Below the pieces are notes generated by a model that was given only the letters and a program-made list of their open reading frames with translations, was not told the origin of the DNA and made no database searches. A DNA stretch of 39,659 nt from a bacterium ADurb.Bin157 (GTDB taxonomy: Bacteria > Muiribacteriota > Ozemobacteria > Ozemobacterales > Ozemobacteraceae): positions 1 through 39,659 of the forward strand of contig MWDD01000022.1 in assembly GCA_002070375.1 (NCBI GenBank). Reading direction: 5' to 3'. The position numbers and the translations under genes were made by a program. Positions 1 to 6,929 of this stretch are shown here, piece by piece (the stretch's first letter is position 1; each line of letters begins with the position of its first letter).

Positions 1-240
1 TGATATCTACTCAACATTTTTGTCATAGCGCAACTAGATTTCATATGTTGAAGATTGTACTAAACCTGGTTATTAAATTGAAAGCGGTTTGGTTAGTTAT
101 TCTTATAACAGTGTTTCAATCAAAGAGGTGCATGCAAAAAATGGATTACTGAAAACAAAAAACAATAAAAAACAAAGAGTAAGAATAGATAAAAAGGTAA
201 TCGTGTAACAGAATTTCTGTTAATATGGATAAAAGAAAAT
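1..240. other. Left edge, no convincing gene
   Basis: This AT-rich stretch lies upstream of the first attC-like site. The longest open frame on the plus strand runs from about 77 to a stop at 206-208. It has no ATG and no ribosome binding site, and only a TTG codon could open it. It could be the tail of an earlier, degraded cassette gene, but nothing recognisable is encoded. Confidence 0.4.
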
Positions 241-455
241 GCTCTAACAACTGCTTCAACCTGATGCTTTCTTTGTCATGAAAATTGCTAACGCTTCGCT
301 TCCGCAATTTTCACGCCAAGCCCTACGGGCACGAAACCACTGGTTAAGCAAATGTTCATGGCGACTGCGTCGCCATGAATGACGAGCTGAGTAAACTCAA
401 GCTCTTTGTCCCGTCGCCTTGCGCCAGAACAAAGCGCTTGAGCTGCGCGTTAGCA
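241..455 (+). repeat. attC-like integron recombination site, unusually long
   Basis: The left end reads CTAAC-AA-CTGCTTCAA (244-259). The reverse complement of the right end (about 434-453) reads CTAAC-GCG-CAGC-TCAA. This is the R''/L'' against L'/R' pairing of integron attC sites, including one extra unpaired base in the L'' arm. Recombination would fall at G^TT (449/450). The interior holds several hairpins: GAAAATTGC with GCAATTTTC (280-288/304-312), GCCC-TAC-GGGC (about 320-330) and CATGGCGAC with GTCGCCATG (357-365/369-377). An alternative pairing uses GGTTAAGC at about 342-349. Its length of about 215 bp exceeds the usual attC range of about 57-141 bp. Confidence 0.6.
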
Positions 456-475
456 GCTAAAAAGGACAAAAAGAA

Positions 476-1072
476 TTGCGAAAAAACATCATACTGCTAG
501 ATTTTGAAAATGTTCAGCCAGATTCGATTGAAAAGCTGGCGCATGATCATTTCAGAGTAATTATGTTTGTAGGGGCAAATCAAAAGCGACTAGATATTGA
601 ATTAGTTAAGGCCATGCAGTCGCTCGGAAACAATGGCGAATATATCCAGATAGTGGGTAACGGCCCTAATGCGCTAGATTTTCATATTTCTTTCTATATA
701 GGCAAATATTCAGAAACCTATAGAGATAGTTACTTCCATATAATTTCCAAGGACAAAGGCTTTGATCCATTAGTTGCACATCTTAAGGAGAATCACATTT
801 TCTGCTCAAGATGGGATTCTGTTGGAGATATCCCTGCTATAAGGATTGCCAGTAAGACGTCACCTAATGAACGGGCAAAAGAATATTACGAAAAGAAAAT
901 ACTCCTTTCCAAGAGTCGACCAGGAACGGTCAAGTCGTTGCAAAATTCCATTAATGGTCATTTCTTTAAACTGTTATCTGAAAAAGAAGTAGATAAGATT
1001 ATCGAAACATTAAAAACATCAGAAAAAATACAAATTGAAGGCAATAAAATAAAGTATGAAAAATGCTGCTAA
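476..1072 (+). CDS. PIN/NYN-like domain protein in an integron cassette
   Basis: This 198-residue protein belongs to a family of small PIN-like (NYN-type) putative nucleases often seen in integron cassettes. The N-terminus IILLDFENVQP supplies the first acidic residue of such folds. GPNALDFH and ISKDKGFD, at about residues 63-70 and 90-97, supply further acidic positions. The C-terminal third is basic and then helical, and may be a small winged-helix-like tail. The start is TTG at 476, preceded by AAAAAGGAC. The gene begins about 26 nt after the G^TT of the upstream attC-like site, and its TAA stop lies inside the R'' box of the next one. The cassette's first bases (GTTAGCAGC) are the exact complement of its last (GCTGCTAAC, 1065-1073), as expected for a circularising cassette. 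RNase activity is inferred from the fold. Confidence 0.8.
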   Translation: MRKNIILLDFENVQPDSIEKLAHDHFRVIMFVGANQKRLDIELVKAMQSLGNNGEYIQIVGNGPNALDFHISFYIGKYSETYRDSYFHIISKDKGFDPLVAHLKENHIFCSRWDSVGDIPAIRIASKTSPNERAKEYYEKKILLSKSRPGTVKSLQNSINGHFFKLLSEKEVDKIIETLKTSEKIQIEGNKIKYEKCC

Positions 1073-1168
1073 CAAGTGCGTCGACGCGGAAAAACCGGCC
1101 GGATCACGGGTCTTGCTGACGCAACACCCGCGCCCGTCTCGTTTTTCCGGTCACGACTGTCGTTACTG
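1065..1168 (+). repeat. attC-like site closing the PIN cassette
   Basis: R'' is GCTGCTAAC at 1065-1073. The arm from 1070 reads TAAC, a spacer, GTCG and CGGAAAAAC. The reverse complement of 1141-1165 reads TAAC, a spacer, GTCG and CGGAAAAAC, so the site folds into a long imperfect hairpin. Its length of about 100 bp is normal for attC. The crossover G^TT is at 1162/1163. The bases after it (TTACTGG) poorly match GTTRRRY, so the downstream partner is not a typical cassette. Confidence 0.65.
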
Positions 1169-1612
1169 GACTTTGAACTTGCGCAGCTGTATGCAGTTAA
1201 AACCAAAGCCTTAAAACAAGCTGTAAAGCGTAATATTCGCAGATTTCCCTCGGACTTCATGTTTGAACTTACAAAAGATGAGTGGCTTGAACTGGTCACA
1301 AATTGTGACCACATACCTGCCAGCCTGAAACATAGCTACATTATCCCGATGGCATTTACAGAACAAGGCGTAGCAATGTTATCAAGCGTTTTAAGAAGCG
1401 AAGTTGCCATAGATGTAAACATCCAGATCATGCGTGCATTCGTGAAACTAAGAAAGTTTGCTGCCAGTCACGAGGAATTGGCCAAAAAATTAAAAGATCT
1501 TGAAAAAGCTGTTAAAGGGCATGGCGGGGACATTAAACTGATTTTTGCCACTATTAACACCATGCTAAATCCCAAGGCAAAAAAGAAGCCACAGATAGGT
1601 TTTAAGCCATAA
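1076..1612 (+). CDS. ORF6N-domain protein, 5' end replaced at an attC junction
   Basis: From LLDFELAQLYAV onward this is a classic ORF6N domain, a phage-type DNA-binding module, with VKRNIRRFPSDFMFELT and AFTEQGVAMLSSVLRS. A helical tail ends in KPQIGFKP. Normal members have about 15-20 more residues before the LDF motif (IRGxxVMLDxDLAxLY). Here that part is missing. The family match begins at the G^TT crossover of the attC-like site (1162/1163). Upstream codons from GTG 1076 translate the attC hairpin itself and match nothing. No start codon with a ribosome binding site is evident inside, so the gene is probably a 5'-truncated remnant, or is expressed as a chimera. No attC follows it, so it is not a complete cassette. 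Confidence 0.7.
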   Translation: MRRRGKTGRITGLADATPAPVSFFRSRLSLLDFELAQLYAVKTKALKQAVKRNIRRFPSDFMFELTKDEWLELVTNCDHIPASLKHSYIIPMAFTEQGVAMLSSVLRSEVAIDVNIQIMRAFVKLRKFAASHEELAKKLKDLEKAVKGHGGDIKLIFATINTMLNPKAKKKPQIGFKP

Positions 1613-1685
1613 TTGTTTGTTTATGCAGATGATGGATATAATCACATCGTTGATAAATGCTTTAGAGAGCCGGATAAACCGGTTG

Positions 1686-2084
1686 TTATTTTTGCTCCCA
1701 GAATTGTTTTGCTTCGCTTACCAAAGCATATTTTCTGACTACCCAGTTTTGCATAGACGAAATTTCTGCTTCGTTAAAGTCTAAATACCAAAGAAACTCC
1801 TTCAGCATTTTTATTTCACCGGCTGCTAGCTCGTTATCTGCATAAGCTAAGCTTATCAACTCTATTGCCGCAACACACTTGGACTTTTTACTGTCAAAGC
1901 TTTCTGCTAACTCAGCAATTGAACGATTTGTCGGGCTTGGAACTTTCAGAAGATCCATTTCGGCAACCATTACACGAAATAAATCTATTTCTTCAGAGGA
2001 AAATTTACGGTCAGAGCCAATCAGCCTCTGTGCCAAATCAATAAAAGCAATCTTTTGATTTTCTTCTAACAGAGATAAAAACAC
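1686..2084 (-). CDS. TerB-like small helical protein
   Basis: This all-helical acidic protein of about 132 residues has the layout of TerB-like (tellurite resistance TerB) domains. It contains two similar helical halves, and the second includes ISLAYADNELAAGEIKMLKE. TerB-like domains occur in stress and anti-phage contexts, but the function here is unknown. The start is taken as GTG 2084 because GGAGG lies 8 nt upstream. A longer reading from TTG 2102 would include that ribosome binding site inside the gene. It lies on the same strand as the downstream end of the RloA/RloB-like operon, about 170 nt away, and could belong to that unit. The domain call is by pattern and is only moderately sure. 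Confidence 0.6.
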   Translation of the reverse strand: MFLSLLEENQKIAFIDLAQRLIGSDRKFSSEEIDLFRVMVAEMDLLKVPSPTNRSIAELAESFDSKKSKCVAAIELISLAYADNELAAGEIKMLKEFLWYLDFNEAEISSMQNWVVRKYALVSEAKQFWEQK

Positions 2085-2255
2085 GATATAATCCTCCGTC
2101 AAACATTATTGTTTCTTTTGTATAGGGGCTAACTTCCTTGCATTATAGAGCTTTACCTCTTACTTGTCTACCTTATCGAACATATGAAGAACCCAAGAAA
2201 ACCATTCTGATCTTTGAGAATATCAGATGCCATTGAAGCAACATGAGCATACTCA

Positions 2256-2854
2256 TTACGTTATTGGTTTTTGTATACTTTCAACAAGCTTGTAGACGGT
2301 CGTTCCTGTAGTGTGGGGCCAGTCAACACAGGGAGGATTATCCCGTTGTCTGGCTCTCTTGACCGCAGCGACAACCATTGTATCTGATATTTTTCTTGAA
2401 TCGATACCTTTGTCATAACCGGGAAGATAACGTTCCAGTTTTTGGGTGCAAATATGAGAACTACTGACTCCATTGCCATCCGCAAAATGCAACAGAAGCC
2501 AAAATTCAAATTTAGGATTACTCAGCGCAAATCCGTAATTAGCAGCCCGCAAAGACCATTGGTAGAGCAGTGAAAGTTGCTCTTCAGTCCATTGATCTTT
2601 GTCGACAACCAGCCATGCTTCATCAGAGGCTTTTAATCCTTCCTCTTTCAAGTACTTTTCCATTCTGGCAAGCACATGTGGCGGCGAGCTGTCGTGTTTG
2701 CCTTTGAGGCACTTCAGTCTGACTACAGAATTCTCGTTGTTGAAACGAGCAAAATACAAATGTTCTGTTTTTATACCTTCGACTGACAATATGAAAATTT
2801 ACGATAGCGTCGTTCACCAAGCGCACGAGTAAAATTTCTTCTTGAAAGAGCCAT
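2256..2854 (-). pseudogene. rloB: RloB-like Toprim-family protein, frameshifted near the 5' end
   Basis: The long frame (2256-2789) carries the RloB signature SVEGIKTEHLYFARF (Toprim glutamate), CLKGKHDSSPPHVLARMEKY and DEAWLVVDKDQW (acidic motif), then a C-terminal NPKFEFWLLLHF. Its own ATG would cut the first Toprim strand. In the adjacent frame, ATG 2854 opens a run containing LSRRNFTRALGERRYRK, the usual basic RloB N-terminus, and that frame stops at about 2771. The two parts join if one base is added in the A3T4 run at about 2794-2800. The ATG overlaps the stop of the upstream ATPase gene as TAATG, so coupled translation was intended at 2854. RloB-type proteins pair with ATPases in anti-phage (AbiL/RloAB-like) modules. 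This copy is either inactivated or carries a single-base assembly error. Confidence 0.75.
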
Positions 2855-4182
2855 TAGTCGTGTTCCCTTCCACTTATCAAGGCATTGCTCAACAGAAATC
2901 TGGGCACGCCTCCCAGCCTTCCTTGAAGATAGCTCTTCCGAATATCCTTGTCATACCTAACATCCTTATAGTCGCTAAATGAAAGTAGCTCAGAGCTGCC
3001 TTTACTATTTCTTTCAGCGACCCACATTTCATCCCGCCTAAAAAGCCCTTGATCCATCAGAAGAACATCGTGAGTGGTTATCAGCAACTGCGTCCGGCTC
3101 TCAGTGCTGCAGTTTGCAAGATACCCTTCTATAAGCTGCCGCGTTAGCAGAGAATGAAGACTTCGGTCAAGCTCATCTATGACATACACTTTTTTAGAAC
3201 TGGTAGCAGAGATTTCAAGAAAAGCCGGAAGCAAATCAATTACTCTTTGTGAACCGTCTGATTCCTGGCGAATGTCAAACTTAACCTCACTTCCATCGCT
3301 TTTTGTATGAAAAGTAACCAGCTTTTTTGCAACCAACTCACCGGATTTCCTTGTAATAATAAACCGCTCGTTTGTCGTCGCACTAAGAAAACGGATGCTC
3401 ATACCTTCCTTTAAATCTTCCCTCAGCTTATTTTTTAAGCCCTCTAAAAACGGAAGGTTTTCAAAAGCTATTTCTTCTCTCCCAAGATGGGAAATGCCCG
3501 TATCAAGTTGTGGTAGCATTTCATTCATGGTGCTGTATAGAGGGTGCCCTTCATCAAGAAAATGCTCAAAAGGTTCGAACCTTGAATCCGGAGCAATCAG
3601 CTCTAACGTATTCTTAAACCAGTCATAAACAGGTCTAAAAACATCAACCTTTTGAGATACAGAGTTTGTAACAAACAACTGATTATCACGCGTTCCTTTA
3701 AACGCAAAATGCAAGAACTGATCCTTGCCTAGAGTTGAATCGAAATTTGGTATGTCTCCCTGCCGGTCATATAAAACCTTTTCACTCGTGCTTGTTATTT
3801 GAACCAGCTTTTCTTCTAAGACGGCTTTTCGAGTTACAGCGAAGCTGAATTCATAGATAATTTCATCAATCAGTAATTCCAGTCTGAAGCGTGAAGGCTT
3901 CTCTACACTCGCACTGTCGAGTCGATACGGCTCAACGGGAATAAGGCCATCTGGTCCGACACCCTTTACAACCATTAATTTGACAAAATTCAAAGCTTTA
4001 AAAAAATTGGTCTTTCCGGATGCATTACCACCGTAAATCGCAGCAACCGGCAAAATTCTCGTCTGATATTTAGAAACCTTTGAGACCCGCTCTCCGTGTT
4101 GTCTTTCTCTGCTAGCAACCATTGAAAAGGAGACCGAATCAGAAAAGGACATCCAATTTTCAATTGAAAAACTTATAATCAT
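2854..4182 (-). CDS. AAA family ATPase, RloA-like
   Basis: This 442-residue ABC/SMC-like ATPase of the AAA_15/AAA_21 type starts [19 protein letters not shown]. Its Walker A is [15 protein letters not shown] at about residues 50-65. Toward the C-terminus come a Walker B strand [14 protein letters not shown] and a switch histidine in [13 protein letters not shown]. The start is ATG 4182, because AGGAGG stands 9 nt before it; an in-frame ATG at 4212 lacks one. The TAA stop overlaps the rloB start (TAATG). ATPase plus Toprim pairs (RloAB/AbiL, comparable in layout to PARIS) are anti-phage systems in which the ATPase is thought to sense infection and control the Toprim effector. That role is inferred from family and context. 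Confidence 0.85.
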   Translation of the reverse strand: MIISFSIENWMSFSDSVSFSMVASRERQHGERVSKVSKYQTRILPVAAIYGGNASGKTNFFKALNFVKLMVVKGVGPDGLIPVEPYRLDSASVEKPSRFRLELLIDEIIYEFSFAVTRKAVLEEKLVQITSTSEKVLYDRQGDIPNFDSTLGKDQFLHFAFKGTRDNQLFVTNSVSQKVDVFRPVYDWFKNTLELIAPDSRFEPFEHFLDEGHPLYSTMNEMLPQLDTGISHLGREEIAFENLPFLEGLKNKLREDLKEGMSIRFLSATTNERFIITRKSGELVAKKLVTFHTKSDGSEVKFDIRQESDGSQRVIDLLPAFLEISATSSKKVYVIDELDRSLHSLLTRQLIEGYLANCSTESRTQLLITTHDVLLMDQGLFRRDEMWVAERNSKGSSELLSFSDYKDVRYDKDIRKSYLQGRLGGVPRFLLSNALISGREHD

Positions 4183-4224
4183 CCTACAGCCTCCTGAGAG
4201 ATATTTACTCATTAAACATTATTC

Positions 4225-4253
4225 AATATAAATATTTCACAAAACATTGTCAA
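4225..4253 (-). promoter_or_regulatory. Sigma-70-type promoter for the ATPase-rloB operon
   Basis: On the minus strand TTGACA (4253-4248) is followed by 17 nt and TATATT (4230-4225). That is a perfect -35 box with a near-consensus -10 box, about 40 nt upstream of the ATPase start. Confidence 0.75.
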
Positions 4254-4311
4254 TTTTAATGAGAAATATTCTCTTTATTCAAGATAAAATTTTTCATACT
4301 ATTCAGACAAG

Positions 4312-4345
4312 AAAACACCGCCGGAGGTTTACCGGCGGTGTTTTT
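4312..4345. terminator. Strong bidirectional intrinsic terminator
   Basis: An 11-bp GC-rich stem, AACACCGCCGG (4314-4324) with CCGGCGGTGTT (4332-4342), is flanked by A4 on the left and T5 on the right. It lies between two divergent genes, so it closes neither adjacent gene. It could stop leftward transcription from the toxin-antitoxin operon that passes antisense through 4466-4897. Confidence 0.8.
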
Positions 4346-4465
4346 GTTAATTCTGAATTACTTGCAGCGATAGTAGCCGAATTGCTTGTTTTTGTTTAAG
4401 GTTACTTTTTTTGCTGATTGTGTTATGCATGAAAGCCTAGATTTACTTGAGAGGACAGTTAAGTG

Positions 4466-4897
4466 ATGAATTTTTATAATTTTCTAACCGATTTGTGCAA
4501 TAAATCTAATATGCGCCCCACAATTGGTGAAATATCTGAGAATGAATATATTTTCGATGTGGATTCCTCTACGGTTTTTGAATTCGCTGTCATTAAATAT
4601 TTGCAGGAAAAAGAAGAAATTCATCTTTTCCGAATCGCTTACGTGACTAATCTTGAAAATACGCCTAACGAGTCAATTAGTAATTTTTGTATACTATGCT
4701 TGCGCCGAAACTCAACAGTTGAAAATTTGAATGCTAAAATTAATTGGTTAATAAGACCCATGGGAAAAGATGCCGCTATCTGCTGTCACACCTCTACTTC
4801 AACAGAGAATTTTAATAGCGAGTTTTTCAAAGCGGCCCTAGCCTCATTAGACAAAGAAGCAAACGAAGTCTTAACTTTCTTCGATAAAAAAAACTAA
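4466..4897 (+). CDS. Hypothetical protein, 143 residues
   Basis: I do not recognise this protein. It is a single small domain without signal peptide or membrane segment. It has an N-terminal helix (FYNFLTDLCNKSNM), several predicted beta strands and a C-terminal helix (FFKAALASLDKEANEVLTFF). That alpha-beta-alpha layout is reminiscent of YbjN or type III secretion chaperone-like folds, but no diagnostic motif is seen. ATG 4466 is preferred over GTG 4463 because GAGAGG lies about 10 nt before it. Its stop is 6 nt from the stop of the converging antitoxin gene with no terminator between, so the transcripts of the two units probably overlap. Confidence 0.6.
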   Translation: MNFYNFLTDLCNKSNMRPTIGEISENEYIFDVDSSTVFEFAVIKYLQEKEEIHLFRIAYVTNLENTPNESISNFCILCLRRNSTVENLNAKINWLIRPMGKDAAICCHTSTSTENFNSEFFKAALASLDKEANEVLTFFDKKN

Positions 4898-4903
4898 GCG
4901 CGA

Positions 4904-5200
4904 TTACGAAGCTGTATCTATAAACATCTTAAGACCAACAGAATTTAATATTGCCCACAGACTGGAAAATTCCGGGTTGCCTTTTTCAGAAAGCATTTTA
5001 TAGAGGTTTTCTCTGTTAAGATTAGTTTTTCTGGCAATATTGCTAACACCTGAGGCTTTAACAACGTTCTTCATGGCTAGAAGAAATAACTCATTATCAC
5101 CTTCCTCCAGAGCAGCGTTAAGATATGCTGCAGCTTCTTTAGGATCTTTCAAGGTTTCAAGCAAGCTCTTTTGATGATCTTTTGTTAATTTGCCGGTCAT
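4904..5200 (-). CDS. Antitoxin of HI1420 type, HTH protein
   Basis: This 98-residue protein matches the 'addiction module antidote' family (HI1420-like). The pattern includes DPKEAAAYLNAALEEGD, then an HTH with VSNIARKTNLNRENLYKML and the family's GNPEFSSLWAILNSVGL. It should bind and neutralise the adjacent RelE/ParE-like toxin and repress the operon. The start ATG overlaps the toxin's stop by 4 nt (ATGA). AAAAGGAGG for this gene lies inside the toxin's last codons. Toxin-first order, seen here, is usual for this family. Confidence 0.85.
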   Translation of the reverse strand: MTGKLTKDHQKSLLETLKDPKEAAAYLNAALEEGDNELFLLAMKNVVKASGVSNIARKTNLNRENLYKMLSEKGNPEFSSLWAILNSVGLKMFIDTAS

Positions 5201-5523
5201 AAGGCAGACCTCCTTTTAAAATCGCACCAATACGCTTTTGCTATTTCAATATCCTTTTTCTGTGTGTCTTTATCACCGGCACACAAAAGCAAAATAACGA
5301 ATTTCCCGGACTGACCGTAATACACTCGATATCCCGGACCATAGTCTATTTTTAGTTCTGAGATACCCTCGCCCAAAGGTTTAGAATTGCTGAAATTGCC
5401 CATTGAAAGCCGGTCAATTTTCACATTTATTTTTGCCCTAGCTTTAATGTCTTTCAGCTCTTTCAACCATTTTTCAAATGGATCAGCGCCATTTTCCAAT
5501 AAATAGTGATCTATTTTATACAT
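5197..5523 (-). CDS. RelE/ParE-superfamily toxin of HI1419 (Gp49-like) type
   Basis: This basic protein has 108 residues. It shows the Gp49/HI1419 pattern: DPFEKWLKELKDIKARAKI, a central RL..GNF...KPLGEGISELKIDYGPGYRVYY, and the final strand FVILLLCAGDKDTQKKDIEIAKAYW. These toxins are predicted mRNA interferases of the RelE fold. Target and activity are inferred. It is the first gene of the toxin-antitoxin operon and overlaps the antitoxin by 4 nt. A TATAAT box ends 5 nt before the ATG and no ribosome binding site is visible, so the transcript may be leaderless. That would favour antitoxin translation, which has a strong AAAAGGAGG. Confidence 0.85.
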   Translation of the reverse strand: MYKIDHYLLENGADPFEKWLKELKDIKARAKINVKIDRLSMGNFSNSKPLGEGISELKIDYGPGYRVYYGQSGKFVILLLCAGDKDTQKKDIEIAKAYWCDFKRRSAL

Positions 5524-5528
5524 ACCTA

Positions 5529-5534
5529 ATTATA
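5529..5534 (-). promoter_or_regulatory. -10 box of the toxin-antitoxin operon
   Basis: TATAAT on the minus strand lies 5 nt before the toxin ATG. No good -35 hexamer is visible at 16-18 nt. Confidence 0.45.
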
Positions 5535-5655
5535 TTGTAGTTTAAAACACACATAATTACAAGCAATTTTTGAATTGGGAAATGTCATCAGCAAAAAAGC
5601 AAAAAAATTAAAAAATTTCGAGTGGGACAAGTAAATTTTCCGTTATAAATTTATT

Positions 5656-5742
5656 ATGTCTATTGGTACTGCAGTTCAAAAAGGTTCTATGGTTTGTATT
5701 TATGACGAAAAGGGCAATCAAACCGGCACTGTAGCCGCTTAG
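5656..5742 (+). CDS. 28-residue mini-protein or small RNA gene
   Basis: ATG to TAG encodes 28 residues starting MSIGTAVQKGSMVCIYDEKG and ending TGTVAA. The VQKGSMVCIYDEKGNQ segment looks like a small beta-hairpin module and resembles YVYDEKGRQ-type mini-proteins, a weak recollection rather than a proven match. A TATAAA box (5644-5649) ends 6 nt before the ATG and there is no ribosome binding site. The ORF is followed within 7 nt by a strong terminator, so the unit is about 140 nt and self-contained. It could be a leaderless micro-gene or a small RNA. Confidence 0.5.
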   Translation: MSIGTAVQKGSMVCIYDEKGNQTGTVAA

Positions 5743-5748
5743 TATTAA

Positions 5749-5796
5749 GGTGGGTTTTCCATGCTCAAAAAAGCCGGAAAACCCACCTTTTTTTTC
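5749..5796 (+). terminator. Intrinsic terminator after the mini-ORF
   Basis: A 12-bp perfect stem, GGTGGGTTTTCC (5749-5760) with GGAAAACCCACC (5776-5787), is followed by eight T residues. Confidence 0.9.
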
Positions 5797-5854
5797 TAAA
5801 TCTTGTCAAAAGCATCTTTAAAAAGCGTTTAATCCAAAATAATTCGAAGCAGGG

Positions 5855-5884
5855 TTGCAACATTTTGAATTTTTATGTTATAAA
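5855..5884 (+). promoter_or_regulatory. Promoter of the small HTH gene
   Basis: TTGCAA (5855-5860), an 18-nt spacer and TATAAA (5879-5884). The leader that follows contains an AGCACC/GGGTGCT hairpin at about 5890-5921, just before the ribosome binding site. Confidence 0.55.
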
Positions 5885-5947
5885 TAAGTAGCACCGATTT
5901 GATCCGGATTGCGGGTGCTTAATAAAAACAGCTAAAAGGAGTTGTAT

Positions 5948-6451
5948 ATGAGAGATTTAGAATTCGTGTTCGGTCAACTTTTGAAAGATCGAAGAATAGC
6001 AATGGGCCTCAGCCCAAAGCAGTTAGCCGAAAAACTTGGCTACAGAAACATCGTGAAGGGTATACGCCGCATTAATGTAGCAGAAGAAGGCGGCGCCCGC
6101 GACAACAAACTGCAAGAAATAATGGCCATTCTTGGGGTAACCGAGGCAGACCGCTCGCAGTGCAGGATTGAGCAGGAAAAACAGATCCTCGAAAAAATCA
6201 AGACATTGCCAAAATTCAAGCCTGTGTTGGTATACCGAATTATGGCCTGCATCTATGCAGAGGCAAAAATTCCCGAAGAGCTTACAACCGAGGAACAGCT
6301 GAAAGAGTTCGCCGGCAATTTTGCCAGAGAAAGAAAATTTAAGGCCTGGCTCAAGCTCGACTACAACATCACATATTTCATCAACACAGATGGTAAAGTC
6401 TCAGAGCCAATCCGAAGCATAGCATCTCTACCCTACGCTTATGTTAAATGA
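5948..6451 (+). CDS. Small protein with N-terminal HTH (XRE-like)
   Basis: This protein has 167 residues. The first 60 read as a helix-turn-helix: FGQLLKDRRIAMGLSPKQLAEKLGY, then VKGIRRINVAEEG where XRE repressors have their recognition and final helices. The helical remainder has KAWLKLDYNITYFINTDG near the end and no known domain. It may be a transcriptional regulator that binds a partner or ligand through its C-terminus. ATG 5948 is chosen because AAAAGGAG lies 6 nt upstream; TTG 5942 overlaps that site. It has its own promoter and stands alone among accessory genes. Confidence 0.65.
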   Translation: MRDLEFVFGQLLKDRRIAMGLSPKQLAEKLGYRNIVKGIRRINVAEEGGARDNKLQEIMAILGVTEADRSQCRIEQEKQILEKIKTLPKFKPVLVYRIMACIYAEAKIPEELTTEEQLKEFAGNFARERKFKAWLKLDYNITYFINTDGKVSEPIRSIASLPYAYVK

Positions 6452-6494
6452 AGACTGACATGCATTCAGTTGCGTAACCCTCTCTAAAAGCACA

Positions 6495-6530
6495 AAATCC
6501 TCGTTCGCTTTAAAAAGCGGACGAGGATTT
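6495..6530. repeat. Hairpin after the HTH gene
   Basis: AAATCCTCGTTCGC pairs with GCGGACGAGGATTT with one mismatch. There is no T run on the plus side; the minus side has only TTTT. It may be a weak terminator or a structural element. Confidence 0.4.
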
Positions 6531-6688
6531 GGGCACTGGAGGACACGGAGCCTTACCCCAATTCATTCTCCAAACAAAATCATATCCATAAATCCTGTTT
6601 ATTCAACACCTTACCACACATCAGATTCCTTCAGACTGCCGGACTCCGAGAGAAATTTAATTCTCTACATTTTCCCGAAACAGAGAAC
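6531..6688. other. Gene-free spacer
   Basis: No coding frame or promoter is evident. A small hairpin AGAGAA/TTCTCT at about 6651-6668 precedes the tmRNA-like sequence. Confidence 0.4.
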
Positions 6689-6708
6689 GGACGTGGGTTC
6701 GATTCCCG
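6689..6708 (+). repeat. Copy of the tmRNA T-arm, inverted relative to ssrA
   Basis: Twenty bases centred on GGGTTCGATTCCCG match the T-arm of this genome's ssrA (8777-8796, minus strand) at 19 of 20 positions. The acceptor stem is not conserved, so this is not a working RNA. It may be an attachment-site relic or a degraded tRNA/tmRNA end. Confidence 0.5.
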
Positions 6709-6737
6709 ATTGAATACCCGACGGTGTGTTTTACAAC

Positions 6738-6929
6738 TCATGTCTTAACCAATCCTTCAGCCAGCTCCAGAACATCCACCGGCCAGAAGCATTCCGGGCG
6801 TGGATGGCGTACTCGCGGATTTCCGGCCTCTGGGCGGCAGTTTTGCAGGCAGTCGAGCCACTGGGCCGGAATAGCCTCCCGACCGCACACTTTACCAGCC
6901 GAATAATAGTTTCGCCAGCCAGATGCCAA
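6738..6929 (-). pseudogene. Remnant of an ADP-ribosylglycohydrolase-like C-terminus
   Basis: The minus-strand frame carries YYSAGKVCGREAIPAQWLDC and later PVDVLELAEGL. This fits the C-terminal pattern of DraG/ARH ADP-ribosylglycohydrolases (G-x3-G-x2-AIP-x2-WL, then an LAxxL helix). The frame is closed by a stop just upstream, and the catalytic acidic motifs of the family are absent. Only a fragment of about 60 residues remains. It is GC-rich compared with its surroundings, suggesting a different origin. The family call rests on a short pattern. Confidence 0.35.

Noticed and set aside
1069..1314. Minus-strand ORF over the attC and ORF6N region
   Set aside because: It is the shadow of the attC hairpin and a conserved ORF6N coding sequence.
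2771..2800. Programmed -1 frameshifting in rloB
   Set aside because: The A3T4 run is not in the phase needed for a canonical tandem slip (codons are AAA TTT), and the run is too short for typical transcriptional slippage.
5942..5947. TTG 5942 as start of the HTH protein
   Set aside because: It overlaps the AAAAGGAG ribosome binding site that serves ATG 5948.
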